Counted from the stretch's first letter, positions 1-6,170 are shown. The stretch: DNA of 8,991 nucleotides from an uncultured Lachnospiraceae bacterium (GCA_900313745.1 OMSM01000279.1:1-8991), one strand, 5' to 3'. Made by a program: numbers and translations. The notes: generated by a model not told the origin, from the letters alone.

Positions 1-4
1 AAAT

Positions 5-43
5 CCTCCCGGATTGAATTCATCTTACCATCAATCCGGGAGG
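5..43 (-). terminator. 13-bp hairpin downstream of the ADP-ribosylglycohydrolase gene, probable terminator
   Basis: CCTCCCGGATTGA at 5-17 pairs perfectly with TCAATCCGGGAGG at 31-43, with a 13-base loop. The convergent position, about 95 bases past the stop of the leftward gene, suits a rho-independent terminator. Reading leftwards, only ATTT follows before the window ends, so the U-tract cannot be judged. Reading rightwards no T-run follows directly. The hairpin is seen; terminator function is inferred. Confidence 0.6.
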
Positions 44-84
44 TATACTGCTTTTGCCTGAAGTTTTGCACAGAAATAATTCCC

Positions 85-118
85 GTCCGGGGAACTGCCC
101 GGACCGGCCAGGCAGTTC
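85..118. repeat. Two overlapping, mutually exclusive inverted repeats
   Basis: GTCCGG (85-90) pairs with CCGGAC (99-104). GAACTGCC (92-99) pairs with GGCAGTTC (111-118). The arms overlap, so an RNA could form only one of the two stems at a time. Neither stem is followed by a T-run on either strand. The region lies in the 3' untranslated stretch of the leftward gene that ends at 137. It may be 3'-end structure. No function is assigned. Confidence 0.45.
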
Positions 119-136
119 TCTGTTACGGTCTCTTCG

Positions 137-1087
137 TTATCTCTTTTTGCACAGTTCCTCTATCCATTCCCTCCTCTGTATCGCCTCAAGCCACTCCTCC
201 GGAATGCTTTCATATCCGTAATACAATGCTGCCAGGCCTCCTGAGATCGCGCCGACCGTATCGGCATCATCCCCGAGGTTGACGGCGGTGAGCAGGCAGT
301 CTTTAAAGTTATCCGTCCTAAGCAGGGACCATATCGCGGCTTCGAGGGAATGCACGACATACCCTGTGCTCTCTATGCCGGACTCCGGGATCTCCGCAAA
401 ACCGCTCAAATCGCGGAGCCTTGCGTAATACGCAAGCTGTGTCCGATTGGATAGATCCTTTTCGTAGCAGGAGAAGCCCTCATCCAGGCCGCTCTGAAGC
501 CTCTCCTTCAGGCTGCCTTTCCCGTCGATTATGTTTTTTACACAGAAGTAATACAGGCCGCACGCGATCTTCGACCGAAGGTGATTGTGCGTCAGCCCGG
601 AGACTTCATGGACTGTCTTTACCGCCTGCTGTTCCGGATCGTTTTTCTCATATTCGAACAGACAGACCGGCATAATCCGCATGAGTGATCCGTTTCCGTT
701 GGAGTGCTCCGAGGTGCCCCCGCAGGATGTGACATCCTTCCCGCGCTCATAGTCCTCAATCGCGTTGGAGCAGGTGTTTCCCCTATCAAACGGTTCGCCG
801 AACGGCGTATATTTGCCGTCCTCGTACCAGGCGACAAAATTGTTCATGATGTCTTCCAGGTTCACCTCGCCCATTTTCCGGATGCTGTCGAGCGCGGCAA
901 GAGCCATGCTGCTGTCATCCGTCCAGGTTCCCGCCGGCATCCGGTATACGCCGCCGGATTCCATTCCGGTAACCGGACCCTTTGCCCTTGCGGCGATCTC
1001 TTCCCTGGAGATGAACTGAACCGGGCAGCCTAGCGCGTCACCGACAACAACACCCATCATTCCGTCAAGCCAGATGTTTTTTCTCAT
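137..1087 (-). CDS. ADP-ribosylglycohydrolase (DraG/ARH-like) family protein
   Basis: Predicted 316-residue cytoplasmic enzyme, close to the usual family length of about 300. Family members use a two-metal centre to hydrolyse ADP-ribose linkages; some act on other ribosyl compounds. The metal-site signatures are complete: GTWTDDSS (Thr56, Asp57, Asp58) near the N terminus and LGDDADTVGAISGG (Asp273, Asp274, Asp276, Thr277) near the C terminus. Other family blocks are GVVVGDALGCP at the start, DRGNTCSNAI, GNGSLMRIMPV and SGLTHNH. I chose the ATG at 1087 because GAGG sits 9 bases upstream and the family block begins almost at once. An upstream GTG at 1123 would add 12 basic residues but has a poor ribosome site. 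The gene is separated from 1428-2201 by a terminator, so it probably has its own promoter. No dinitrogenase reductase or ADP-ribosyltransferase is visible, so the substrate is unknown. Family call is firm; reaction is inferred. Confidence 0.9.
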   Translation of the reverse strand: MRKNIWLDGMMGVVVGDALGCPVQFISREEIAARAKGPVTGMESGGVYRMPAGTWTDDSSMALAALDSIRKMGEVNLEDIMNNFVAWYEDGKYTPFGEPFDRGNTCSNAIEDYERGKDVTSCGGTSEHSNGNGSLMRIMPVCLFEYEKNDPEQQAVKTVHEVSGLTHNHLRSKIACGLYYFCVKNIIDGKGSLKERLQSGLDEGFSCYEKDLSNRTQLAYYARLRDLSGFAEIPESGIESTGYVVHSLEAAIWSLLRTDNFKDCLLTAVNLGDDADTVGAISGGLAALYYGYESIPEEWLEAIQRREWIEELCKKR

Positions 1088-1095
1088 AAGTTTTT

Positions 1096-1100
1096 TCCTC
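1096..1100 (-). promoter_or_regulatory. Ribosome binding site that sets the start of the ADP-ribosylglycohydrolase gene
   Basis: Read leftwards, GAGGA precedes the ATG at 1087 with about 9 bases between GAGG and the start. This favours the internal ATG over the GTG at 1123, which has only a weak AAAGGG very close to it. Confidence 0.6.
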
Positions 1101-1147
1101 GTCTTTCTCGGATTACTAGACACTACCCTTTCTTGTGACCCGTGATT

Positions 1148-1279
1148 TCACAGATTGTCTGGCGCTGCCTTCCTGTACATCCTCAACGCCGAACTCATTA
1201 TAGAATTGTGCCTGGCAATTCCGGTCGCCTGCGAAGCGACTTCGGCGGTGCCTTCTGATGTGATGTCTCCTGACAGCAT
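1148..1279 (-). CDS. Possible 43-residue small ORF, unrecognised
   Basis: An ATG at 1279 opens a 43-codon frame ending in TGA at 1148-1150. The peptide starts MLSGDITSEGTAEVA and ends RMYRKAAPDNL, so it is polar with a basic C-terminal half and no membrane segment. No clear Shine-Dalgarno sequence precedes the ATG (upstream bases are CCAGATTA), and a TATAAT lies inside the frame. The composition is protein-like, but length alone allows chance. It could be a true small protein, the worn end of a lost gene, or just leader sequence. I do not recognise a family. Confidence 0.2.
   Translation of the reverse strand: MLSGDITSEGTAEVASQATGIARHNSIMSSALRMYRKAAPDNL
1197..1225 (-). promoter_or_regulatory. 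Candidate promoter for the ADP-ribosylglycohydrolase gene
   Basis: Reading leftwards there is a perfect TATAAT at 1202-1197, about 110 bases before the gene start. With a 17-base spacer the -35 would be ACCGGA (1225-1220), which is poor. A promoter is needed somewhere between the terminator at 1306 and the start at 1087, and this is the best -10 found. The -10 is seen; promoter activity is inferred. Confidence 0.3.
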
Positions 1280-1305
1280 TAATCTGGTGTGGGATTAACA
1301 ATACG

Positions 1306-1338
1306 AAAAAAAAGGAGCAACTAAAAACGACCACTCCT
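1306..1338 (-). terminator. Rho-independent terminator closing the lacI-like / DUF624 / anchored-protein operon
   Basis: Read leftwards, AGGAG (1338-1334) pairs with CTCCT (1317-1313), extended by three G-T wobble pairs (TGG with TTG), and is followed by eight T residues (1313-1306, the first also closing the stem). It lies 90 bases past the stop of the 1428-2201 gene. Between stop and terminator is a weak 6-bp inverted repeat, TTCCGG at 1393-1398 with CCGGAA at 1407-1412, without a T-run. The terminator implies separate transcription of the next gene. Confidence 0.7.
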
Positions 1339-1427
1339 CCCAAAAGGCGAAGTGATCGTTCTCCTGCTGATTCAGCCGGCCTGCGCGGCAAGTTCCGGAT
1401 CTCACGCCGGAAGTACGCTGCTTCAGA

Positions 1428-2201
1428 TCATTTTAGATCGGAAAGATAGCGGATATAGGAAATGCATTCCTTAATCCTTTCAGAATTGGCGGCGATGCCG
1501 ATGTAGACGTCCCCGGAGAAACCGATGCCTTCCACGCGCGGCATGTGGGTGATCTCCAGGGCATTTGTGTGCTCCTCTTCCTCTATTATGAGCTCCTCCG
1601 CCTCCCCCAGGCGGTACTCGATGGAGTTGTCCGAGAGGATGACGGAATTGCGGACGAGCCAGGAGGCAAGGCCGGCGAGGATGTCCCTGTCTTCCTCCGG
1701 CAGTTCTTTCCGGTCCGCGAGGTTCTCCGGGGCAAGCAGCACTTCCAGATCCGCGAGGTACCACTGCCCCGAGAGGCGGTCGTAGGCCTCCCGGTTCATG
1801 ATCATCAGGTCCATCGTCTTTGCATTCAGCGAGGCCATGAGCTTCAGTTGGGAAGCGTAGGCGTATTCGTGATTCTGCGCCGCAGGATCCTCGGAGATAT
1901 AGAGGGCCGGATAGAAGACAACCTCGTACTTCCCGGGGTTATATCCCTGCTCTTCGAGGAATTCCTTTGTCAGAAGCTCCACTGTTTCATCCGAAACGGA
2001 AAGATTGAGAAGACCCAGATAGAGGACCGGCTCCTTCTTCATCGCAAAGTGCACGATGATCCAGACGAGTATGAAAAGGGCAAGACATATGAGGATCAGC
2101 TGGCCCTTGTAATAGCTGACGATATAGTCCAGCTTCTCCGCCGGACGCATTTTCTTATAGGCGGCCTTTCTCGCCGCCTCTTCCTCTCTGGGGAGCTTCA
2201 T
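1428..2201 (-). CDS. Single-pass membrane-anchored protein of unknown function, linked to DUF624
   Basis: A 257-residue protein I do not assign to a named family. The first 34 residues are charged (rich in Lys, Arg, Glu). A hydrophobic helix follows at about 35-53, then about 200 hydrophilic residues. The charge pattern suggests a cytoplasmic N terminus and a large extracellular domain. That domain starts with a strand-like segment, VLYLGLLNLSVSD, then a helix ending EEQGY, then a stretch LKLMASLNAKTMDLMIMNRE (120-138) and YLADLEVLL. This order resembles the first lobe of extracellular sugar-binding proteins, where a similar run precedes the ligand site. It is much shorter than a full binding protein. 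The start overlaps the DUF624 stop as ATGA, so translation is probably coupled. It may be a membrane-tethered sensor or an accessory to sugar uptake. The topology is well supported; the role is speculation. Confidence 0.8.
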   Translation of the reverse strand: MKLPREEEAARKAAYKKMRPAEKLDYIVSYYKGQLILICLALFILVWIIVHFAMKKEPVLYLGLLNLSVSDETVELLTKEFLEEQGYNPGKYEVVFYPALYISEDPAAQNHEYAYASQLKLMASLNAKTMDLMIMNREAYDRLSGQWYLADLEVLLAPENLADRKELPEEDRDILAGLASWLVRNSVILSDNSIEYRLGEAEELIIEEEEHTNALEITHMPRVEGIGFSGDVYIGIAANSERIKECISYIRYLSDLK

Positions 2202-2893
2202 TTCCCGCCACTCTCCTTCGTCCAGGCGTTCGCGCTGCCGATCCCGGCATCATCCTCCTTCTCCGCTTCCGGATCGTAGGATACGGCGGTGAGGATCCTG
2301 TCCAAAAGGGCAGAGCTTATCAGAGCGCAGAGACCCTCGCCGAAGATTATTAACGGTGTGAAAATCCGCACGACCGCAAAAAACATCGCGAAGTGAACGG
2401 CGAAGACCATGATTGTCGCGAAGAGGTAGTGGGTACCGATCAGGAAAGCATTTTTGAACATGGCCGGCGTCGTATTGGAGACGGCGCTGACCAGCGGGAA
2501 GATGAAGAGCAGAATAATAGTGTAGATGACGGCTGCCCCGATGATAAGCGCGAGGATCAGAGTCCACATCACCGCAGGGGCGCCGGTGTTTGCCTGGCGC
2601 AGACGGGCGGCGGCATAACCGTTGCCGAGAAGCACTCCTCCAACAGCGAGAAGGATCAACCAGATCACCGTCGCCTGCCGGAAGTTTTGCCTGAATGAGC
2701 GGAAGAACTGGGGAATGATGCGCCCCTCCTCCCCCTTGGCGACCTTCCTGCTGACGTAGTAGAGGGCGGTCGTGGAGGCGCCGATGGTGATGACCGGGAT
2801 GGAGCAGATAAACCACAGGACATTCAGACAGCAGGAATAGCTCAGCTTCAGCATCCACTGGCTGAACCGGCTCTCGTAACTAAACAGTTTCAT
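2198..2893 (-). CDS. DUF624 (YesL-like) integral membrane protein
   Basis: A 231-residue membrane protein whose start, MKLFSYESRFSQWMLKLS, and the following segment ending IPVITIGASTTALYYV match the DUF624 pattern known from Bacillus subtilis YesL. I see about five hydrophobic segments, near residues 17-42, 74-92, 108-132, 150-176 and 178-198. A basic loop, RSFRQNFRQA, lies after the first. The function of the family is not established; its members are common beside carbohydrate ABC transporters in Firmicutes, which fits here. The start is preceded by a very strong GGAGGAGG. It lies 21 bases after the LacI-family gene and overlaps the next gene by four bases, so the three are probably one transcript. 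The acidic C-terminal tail (PEAEKEDDAG) is probably cytoplasmic. Confidence 0.88.
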   Translation of the reverse strand: MKLFSYESRFSQWMLKLSYSCCLNVLWFICSIPVITIGASTTALYYVSRKVAKGEEGRIIPQFFRSFRQNFRQATVIWLILLAVGGVLLGNGYAAARLRQANTGAPAVMWTLILALIIGAAVIYTIILLFIFPLVSAVSNTTPAMFKNAFLIGTHYLFATIMVFAVHFAMFFAVVRIFTPLIIFGEGLCALISSALLDRILTAVSYDPEAEKEDDAGIGSANAWTKESGGK

Positions 2894-2914
2894 GCTCCTC
2901 CTCCGCTCTGAAGA

Positions 2915-3961
2915 TCAGTCCCTCGTGGACGCGCGCCTGATCAGGTATGTCTCCGTGTGGATGATGCGGTAATCGAGCGAAGGCTCTCGGATCCTCGACA
3001 GGATCAGCTCCGCCGCGGAGAACGCCATGATCTGCGTATGGATATGAATGGTCGTCAGCGGAGGCTGCATATTCCTGGACTCCGGCGCGTCGTCGAAGCC
3101 GCAGAACATCACGTCGTCCGGGACTTTCTTCCCATGTTTTGCAAGGCTCCGGATCGTGTCGTCCGCCACGAAGTCGTTGGCGCAGATAAAGACGTCCGGA
3201 AGGCTCTTCAGCGCCATAATGCGCTTCTCCACTTCCTCCGGCACCTGCTCCTTGATGCAGTACTTCTCCTCCACGGGAACGCCGGCAAGGGTCATGGCGC
3301 TGCGGAAGGCGGTATATCTCTCAAAGAAGGACTGGCAGTGCTCCCAGTTCCCGATAAAACCGATCTTTTTAATCCCCCGCTCCAGCATACCGTTCACAAA
3401 TTCCGTGACGGGTGCAGTGTTTTCCATATAAAGCTGGTCGCAGGGAAGTGAGAACCCGCTGCGCTTGTTCGGGCCGTCCACGAAAAGCACGGGCAGGCCG
3501 AGGGAGCAGATCATCTCGTCATACTTCCTGTCAAACATCTCAATGCAGACGATACCGCTGATGCGCTCCTTCGAGAAGGTAATTGGGAGCGTGAGCGAGG
3601 CGATATTCTCCGGCTCCACGCGGTGCATGCTCAGCGAATATCCCATCTGGGACAGCTCCCTGTGGAAGCGGTCCAGCATGACCGATGCAAAGTGGGACTG
3701 TGTGAAAAAAACCCCCGACAACAGTGCGATCTCGCCTGCAAAACTTCCCCTGCCGCCGGCGGCTGCGGAGGCGGGAGAAAGGAATTCATCCAGCGAGTTG
3801 ACATAGGAGAACTGCTTGTATCCCATCTCGATCGCCTTCTGCAGGATTTTCTCCCTGGTCGAATCCGCGATCCCTTCCGAATTGTTGATGGCCTTGGATA
3901 CAGTATTGCGCGAAATACCCAGTGCGTCGGCAATGTCCTGAATTGTGACTTTCGGTTTCAT
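2915..3961 (-). CDS. LacI-family transcriptional regulator
   Basis: A 348-residue repressor-type protein of normal family length. Residues 5-50 form the helix-turn-helix domain (TIQDIADALGISRNTVSKAI, then a helix ending EMGY). Residues from about 76 onward form the periplasmic-binding-protein-like sensor domain, with recognisable pieces such as IKKIGFIGNWE, FICANDFVADDTI and VMFCGFDDAPESR. The segment after the helix-turn-helix is odd: the usual P-N-x-x-A-R-x-L hinge helix is replaced by KQFSYVNSLDEFLSP and a loop rich in Ala and Gly. The gene diverges from the transporter and GH32 operon across a 292-base control region, so it most likely represses that operon and responds to a fructose-containing sugar or product. 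Auto-control is plausible because one operator-like palindrome lies just upstream of its own promoter. Its ribosome site is weak: GGAG lies 12 bases before the ATG. Confidence 0.93.
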   Translation of the reverse strand: MKPKVTIQDIADALGISRNTVSKAINNSEGIADSTREKILQKAIEMGYKQFSYVNSLDEFLSPASAAAGGRGSFAGEIALLSGVFFTQSHFASVMLDRFHRELSQMGYSLSMHRVEPENIASLTLPITFSKERISGIVCIEMFDRKYDEMICSLGLPVLFVDGPNKRSGFSLPCDQLYMENTAPVTEFVNGMLERGIKKIGFIGNWEHCQSFFERYTAFRSAMTLAGVPVEEKYCIKEQVPEEVEKRIMALKSLPDVFICANDFVADDTIRSLAKHGKKVPDDVMFCGFDDAPESRNMQPPLTTIHIHTQIMAFSAAELILSRIREPSLDYRIIHTETYLIRRASTRD

Positions 3962-4011
3962 GTCCAGCGAATACTCCAGTGCTCAATAAATTAAGTAAGG
4001 ATGATGCGTCA

Positions 4012-4040
4012 ATACTAACAAATACACCTGTTTATGTCAA
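4012..4040 (-). promoter_or_regulatory. Promoter of the leftward LacI-family operon
   Basis: Reading leftwards there is a perfect TTGACA (4040-4035), a 17-base spacer and TAGTAT (4017-4012, four of six consensus bases). It lies about 50 bases before the ATG at 3961. A second, weaker TTGACG at 4012-4007 overlaps the -10. Sequence and spacing are seen; activity is inferred. Confidence 0.65.
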
Positions 4041-4060
4041 ACCTGTGTCTCTTCTAAATT

Positions 4061-4072
4061 GTGCATTTGCAC
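4061..4072. promoter_or_regulatory. Operator-like palindrome O1, GTGCATTTGCAC
   Basis: Perfect inverted repeat GTGCA-TT-TGCAC. It lies 20 bases upstream of the leftward -35 box and about 100 bases upstream of the rightward promoter. A 13-base string TTGTGCATTTGCA (4059-4071) recurs exactly at 4144-4156. Repetition beside a divergent LacI-family gene makes it a likely binding site of that protein. Binding is inferred. Confidence 0.6.
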
Positions 4073-4145
4073 CCTATTGTGTGTTTTATTTTGTCAATTA
4101 TTCCCCAGTATTTCACTAGTGTTAGGATAATCGGTTCATTCTTTT

Positions 4146-4157
4146 GTGCATTTGCAT
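4146..4157. promoter_or_regulatory. Operator-like near-palindrome O2, GTGCATTTGCAT
   Basis: Eleven of twelve bases match O1, with core palindrome TGCA-TT-TGCA. It lies 10 bases upstream of the rightward -35 box. Centres of O1 and O2 are 85 bases apart, close to eight helical turns, which would suit looping by a tetrameric or cooperative repressor. Confidence 0.6.
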
Positions 4158-4168
4158 CTAATTAGTAT

Positions 4169-4180
4169 TGACAAATGCAC
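4169..4180. promoter_or_regulatory. Operator-like half-site O3 overlapping the -35 box
   Basis: On the minus strand this reads GTGCATTTGTCA: nine bases identical to the left part of O1 and O2, then divergent. It covers most of the TTGACA of the rightward promoter, so protein bound here should block RNA polymerase. Its centre is 23 bases from O2. As a half-site it may be filled only cooperatively. Confidence 0.45.
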
Positions 4181-4181
4181 T

Positions 4182-4196
4182 ATTACACGTTTACAT
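4182..4196 (-). promoter_or_regulatory. cre-like site (possible CcpA-type catabolite control)
   Basis: On the minus strand the bases read ATGTAAACGTGTAAT. The left half and central CG fit the catabolite-responsive element consensus WTGNAANCGNWNNCW, but the right half has two mismatches. It overlaps the -10 region, a position from which a CcpA-like protein could repress. Glucose control of a fructan or sucrose operon would be expected. Such sites occur by chance in AT-rich promoters, so this is tentative. Confidence 0.35.
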
Positions 4197-4241
4197 TATC
4201 ATTGGTTGTGTGGCCATGTACTGCAGAATTTTACTAATGAG

Positions 4242-4248
4242 AAGGAGG
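4242..4248 (+). promoter_or_regulatory. Strong ribosome binding site setting the first permease start
   Basis: AAGGAGG ends five bases before the ATG at 4254. This decides the start: the open frame extends back to a GTG at 4146, but that lies inside O2 and upstream of the promoter, so it cannot be the translation start. Confidence 0.85.
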
Positions 4249-4253
4249 GCTTA

Positions 4254-5195
4254 ATGAAAAAAGAACCGGCATCTGCCGCCGCGGGCGGCAATGCGTCCAG
4301 GTTTCACAATGACCTGGTCTATATCCGGCAGCACTGGCAGCTGTATCTGTTGTTTATGATGCCGGCGTTTCTGCTGACGGTCATTTTCCGCTACATCCCG
4401 ATGGGCGGCATCGCGATCGCCTTCACGGAATACAACCCCATCAGAGGCATCCTGGGCAGTGAGTGGATCGGTTTTGAGAACTTTACCCGCTTCCTGTCGT
4501 CTCCCGACTTCATGCGCTATCTGATGAACACGCTCAAGCTGAGTGTCTACGGCCTGCTGTGGGGCTTCCCCGCACCGATCCTTCTGGCATTCCTCTTAAA
4601 CCGCGTTCTCAGCTCCAAAACCAAGCAGAAGATCCAGCTCGTCCTCTATATGCCGAACTTCATTTCCGTGATCGTCCTCTGCGGTATTGTCCGCGTGATG
4701 CTCTCCCCTACGGGAATGATCAACTCCCTGCTTGGCACCAACACGAATTTCATGACGATGCCCTCCGCGTTCCGGACCATCTACATCGCCAGCGGAATCT
4801 GGCAGGGTGCAGGCTGGGCGTCCATCATCTACACCGCGGCGCTTTCCAACGCGAGTGAAGAGCTGAAGGAGGCCGCCTCCATCGACGGCGCTAACATCAT
4901 CCAGCAGATCAAGGCCGTCGAATGGCCGGCCATCAAGGACACCGTCCTGATCCAGCTGATCATGTCCGTCGGAAACATCATGAGCGTCGGTTTCGAGAAG
5001 GCCTATGCGCTGCAGACCGACCTGAACCTGAACACATCCGAGATCATCTCCACCTACGTTTACAAAAAGGGTCTTCTGGATGGCGACTACGGCTTCTCTA
5101 CAGCTGTCGGCCTGTTCAACACCGTAATCAACCTTGTGCTTCTGATCTCCATGAATGCCCTCGTCAGGAGAATGAACGAAGGCAGCGGTATCTGA
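4254..5195 (+). CDS. ABC sugar transporter permease, LplB type
   Basis: A 313-residue inner-membrane permease, the usual length for the LplB/UgpA-like group. After a 27-residue cytoplasmic tail comes the first membrane segment (about 30-58, containing FRYIPMGGIAIAFTEYNP, typical of the group). Further hydrophobic segments lie near 93-119, 127-150, 174-198, 231-246 and 280-304. The EAA loop, which docks with the ATPase, is at about 203-226 with core LKEAASIDGANIIQQI. It should pair with the second permease 15 bases downstream to form the transmembrane channel for an oligosaccharide delivered by the lipoprotein at 6187-7875. No ATPase gene is present nearby. The specific sugar cannot be read from the permease; the GH32 gene in the operon suggests fructose-containing oligosaccharides or sucrose. 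Confidence 0.93.
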   Translation: MKKEPASAAAGGNASRFHNDLVYIRQHWQLYLLFMMPAFLLTVIFRYIPMGGIAIAFTEYNPIRGILGSEWIGFENFTRFLSSPDFMRYLMNTLKLSVYGLLWGFPAPILLAFLLNRVLSSKTKQKIQLVLYMPNFISVIVLCGIVRVMLSPTGMINSLLGTNTNFMTMPSAFRTIYIASGIWQGAGWASIIYTAALSNASEELKEAASIDGANIIQQIKAVEWPAIKDTVLIQLIMSVGNIMSVGFEKAYALQTDLNLNTSEIISTYVYKKGLLDGDYGFSTAVGLFNTVINLVLLISMNALVRRMNEGSGI

Positions 5196-5210
5196 CGGGA
5201 GGACAGCGAT

Positions 5211-6116
5211 ATGAACACAAAGAAGAAAACTGTATTCCAGAAATACTCTGCAGAGGACAAGGCGATCCTGATCGGCGGCTATGTTATTCTCGGCCTGTTC
5301 GTCGTGGCGATCATCCTCCCGATGATCTACATCATCCTTGCCTCCTTCATCGACCCGGTCACGCTGCAGAACAGCGGGCTTACCTTCGATTTCAGCAAGT
5401 GGACCCTGACAGCGTACGAGAGAGTCATGTCCAATGAGCAGATCTGGGTCGGCTTCAGGAACGCTCTGGTCTATTCGGTCCTGTTCACGGCAATCTCCGT
5501 CATCGTGACGCTGCTTGCTGCGTACCCGATGTCCCGCTCGGATTTCCGCGGCAGAGGCTTCTTCAACACGATTTACGTCATCACGATGTTCTTCGGCGGC
5601 GGCCTGATCCCTACCTACCTGCTGATCAGCAATCTCGGCATGCTGGATACGATCTGGGCGATCCTGCTCCCCGGTGCCTTCAGCGTCTGGAACATGATCA
5701 TTGCCCGCACCTACTACATGGGCATTCCGAAAGATCTCCAGGAAGCAGCCTCCATCGACGGCGCGACCGAGATGATCTACTTCTTCCGGATTCTTCTTCC
5801 GGTCTGCACACCGATCATTGCGACGATTGCCATGTGGCAGTTCGTCGGAATGTGGAACAGCTACTTTGACGCGATGATCTACCTGAACAGTGCCTCCAAG
5901 CAGCCCCTGCAGCTGGTCCTGCGCTCCATCCTGATCCAGAACCAGCCTGAGCCCGGCATGGTCTCCGACATGCAGAGCACCGCGGAGCGCGCACAGCTCG
6001 CCGAGCTGCTCAAATACGCGACGATCATCATCTCCAGCCTTCCGCTGATGATCATGTATCCCTTCTTCCAGAAGTATTTCGACAGCGGGATCATGGCAGG
6101 CGCGGTCAAAGGCTGA
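5211..6116 (+). CDS. ABC sugar transporter permease, LplC type
   Basis: A 301-residue inner-membrane permease of the LplC/YtcP-like group (relatives of UgpE and MalG). A short cytoplasmic tail is followed by a membrane segment at about 19-45 ending in PMIYIILASF. Others lie near 83-107, 119-141, 145-167, 198-217 and 268-285. The EAA loop is at about 174-197 with core LQEAASIDGATEMIYFFRI. The C-terminal motif KYFDSGIMAGAVKG is characteristic of this group. GGGAGGA lies eight bases before the ATG, and only 15 bases separate it from the first permease, so the two are co-expressed and should form a heterodimeric channel. As is usual for this group, the ATPase is not encoded beside it and a shared MsmX-like protein is the likely partner. 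Confidence 0.94.
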   Translation: MNTKKKTVFQKYSAEDKAILIGGYVILGLFVVAIILPMIYIILASFIDPVTLQNSGLTFDFSKWTLTAYERVMSNEQIWVGFRNALVYSVLFTAISVIVTLLAAYPMSRSDFRGRGFFNTIYVITMFFGGGLIPTYLLISNLGMLDTIWAILLPGAFSVWNMIIARTYYMGIPKDLQEAASIDGATEMIYFFRILLPVCTPIIATIAMWQFVGMWNSYFDAMIYLNSASKQPLQLVLRSILIQNQPEPGMVSDMQSTAERAQLAELLKYATIIISSLPLMIMYPFFQKYFDSGIMAGAVKG

Positions 6117-6170
6117 TGCAACAAAGGCACACAACCCTGTTAACACTTCAACAATGATTAAGGAGCATAG

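Larger units (their letters stand above)
4168..4197 (+). promoter_or_regulatory. Promoter of the sugar transporter and GH32 operon
   Basis: A perfect TTGACA (4168-4173) is followed by TTACAT (4191-4196) at 17 bases, or TACATT (4192-4197) at 18 bases. Transcription would begin near 4205, leaving a leader of about 50 bases before the ATG at 4254. O3 overlaps the -35 and a cre-like site overlaps the -10. Upstream, CACTAGTG (4114-4121) is a further short palindrome of unknown meaning. Confidence 0.65.

Noticed and set aside
1088..1123. GTG start at 1123 for the ADP-ribosylglycohydrolase
   Set aside because: It adds 12 basic residues before the conserved N-terminal block and lacks a well-spaced ribosome site, unlike the ATG at 1087.
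1150..1280. Glycine, lysine or T-box type riboswitch upstream of the ADP-ribosylglycohydrolase
   Set aside because: Fragments such as GCACCGCCGAAG resemble pieces of known classes, but the conserved cores I know (for example the glycine CACCGAAGG..GCAA or the T-box GGGTGGTACCGCG) are absent.
1116..1391. 91-codon minus-strand frame in the gap upstream of the ADP-ribosylglycohydrolase
   Set aside because: It spans the terminator hairpin and its T-run, which creates an artificial hydrophobic stretch; no ribosome site or family resemblance is seen.
1545..2279. 244-codon plus-strand frame opposite the anchored protein
   Set aside because: It is antisense to a gene with clear membrane topology and translational coupling; its composition is not convincing.
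4146..4253. 36-codon N-terminal extension of the first permease
   Set aside because: It would start inside O2 and upstream of the promoter; AAGGAGG before the ATG at 4254 gives a normal permease N terminus.
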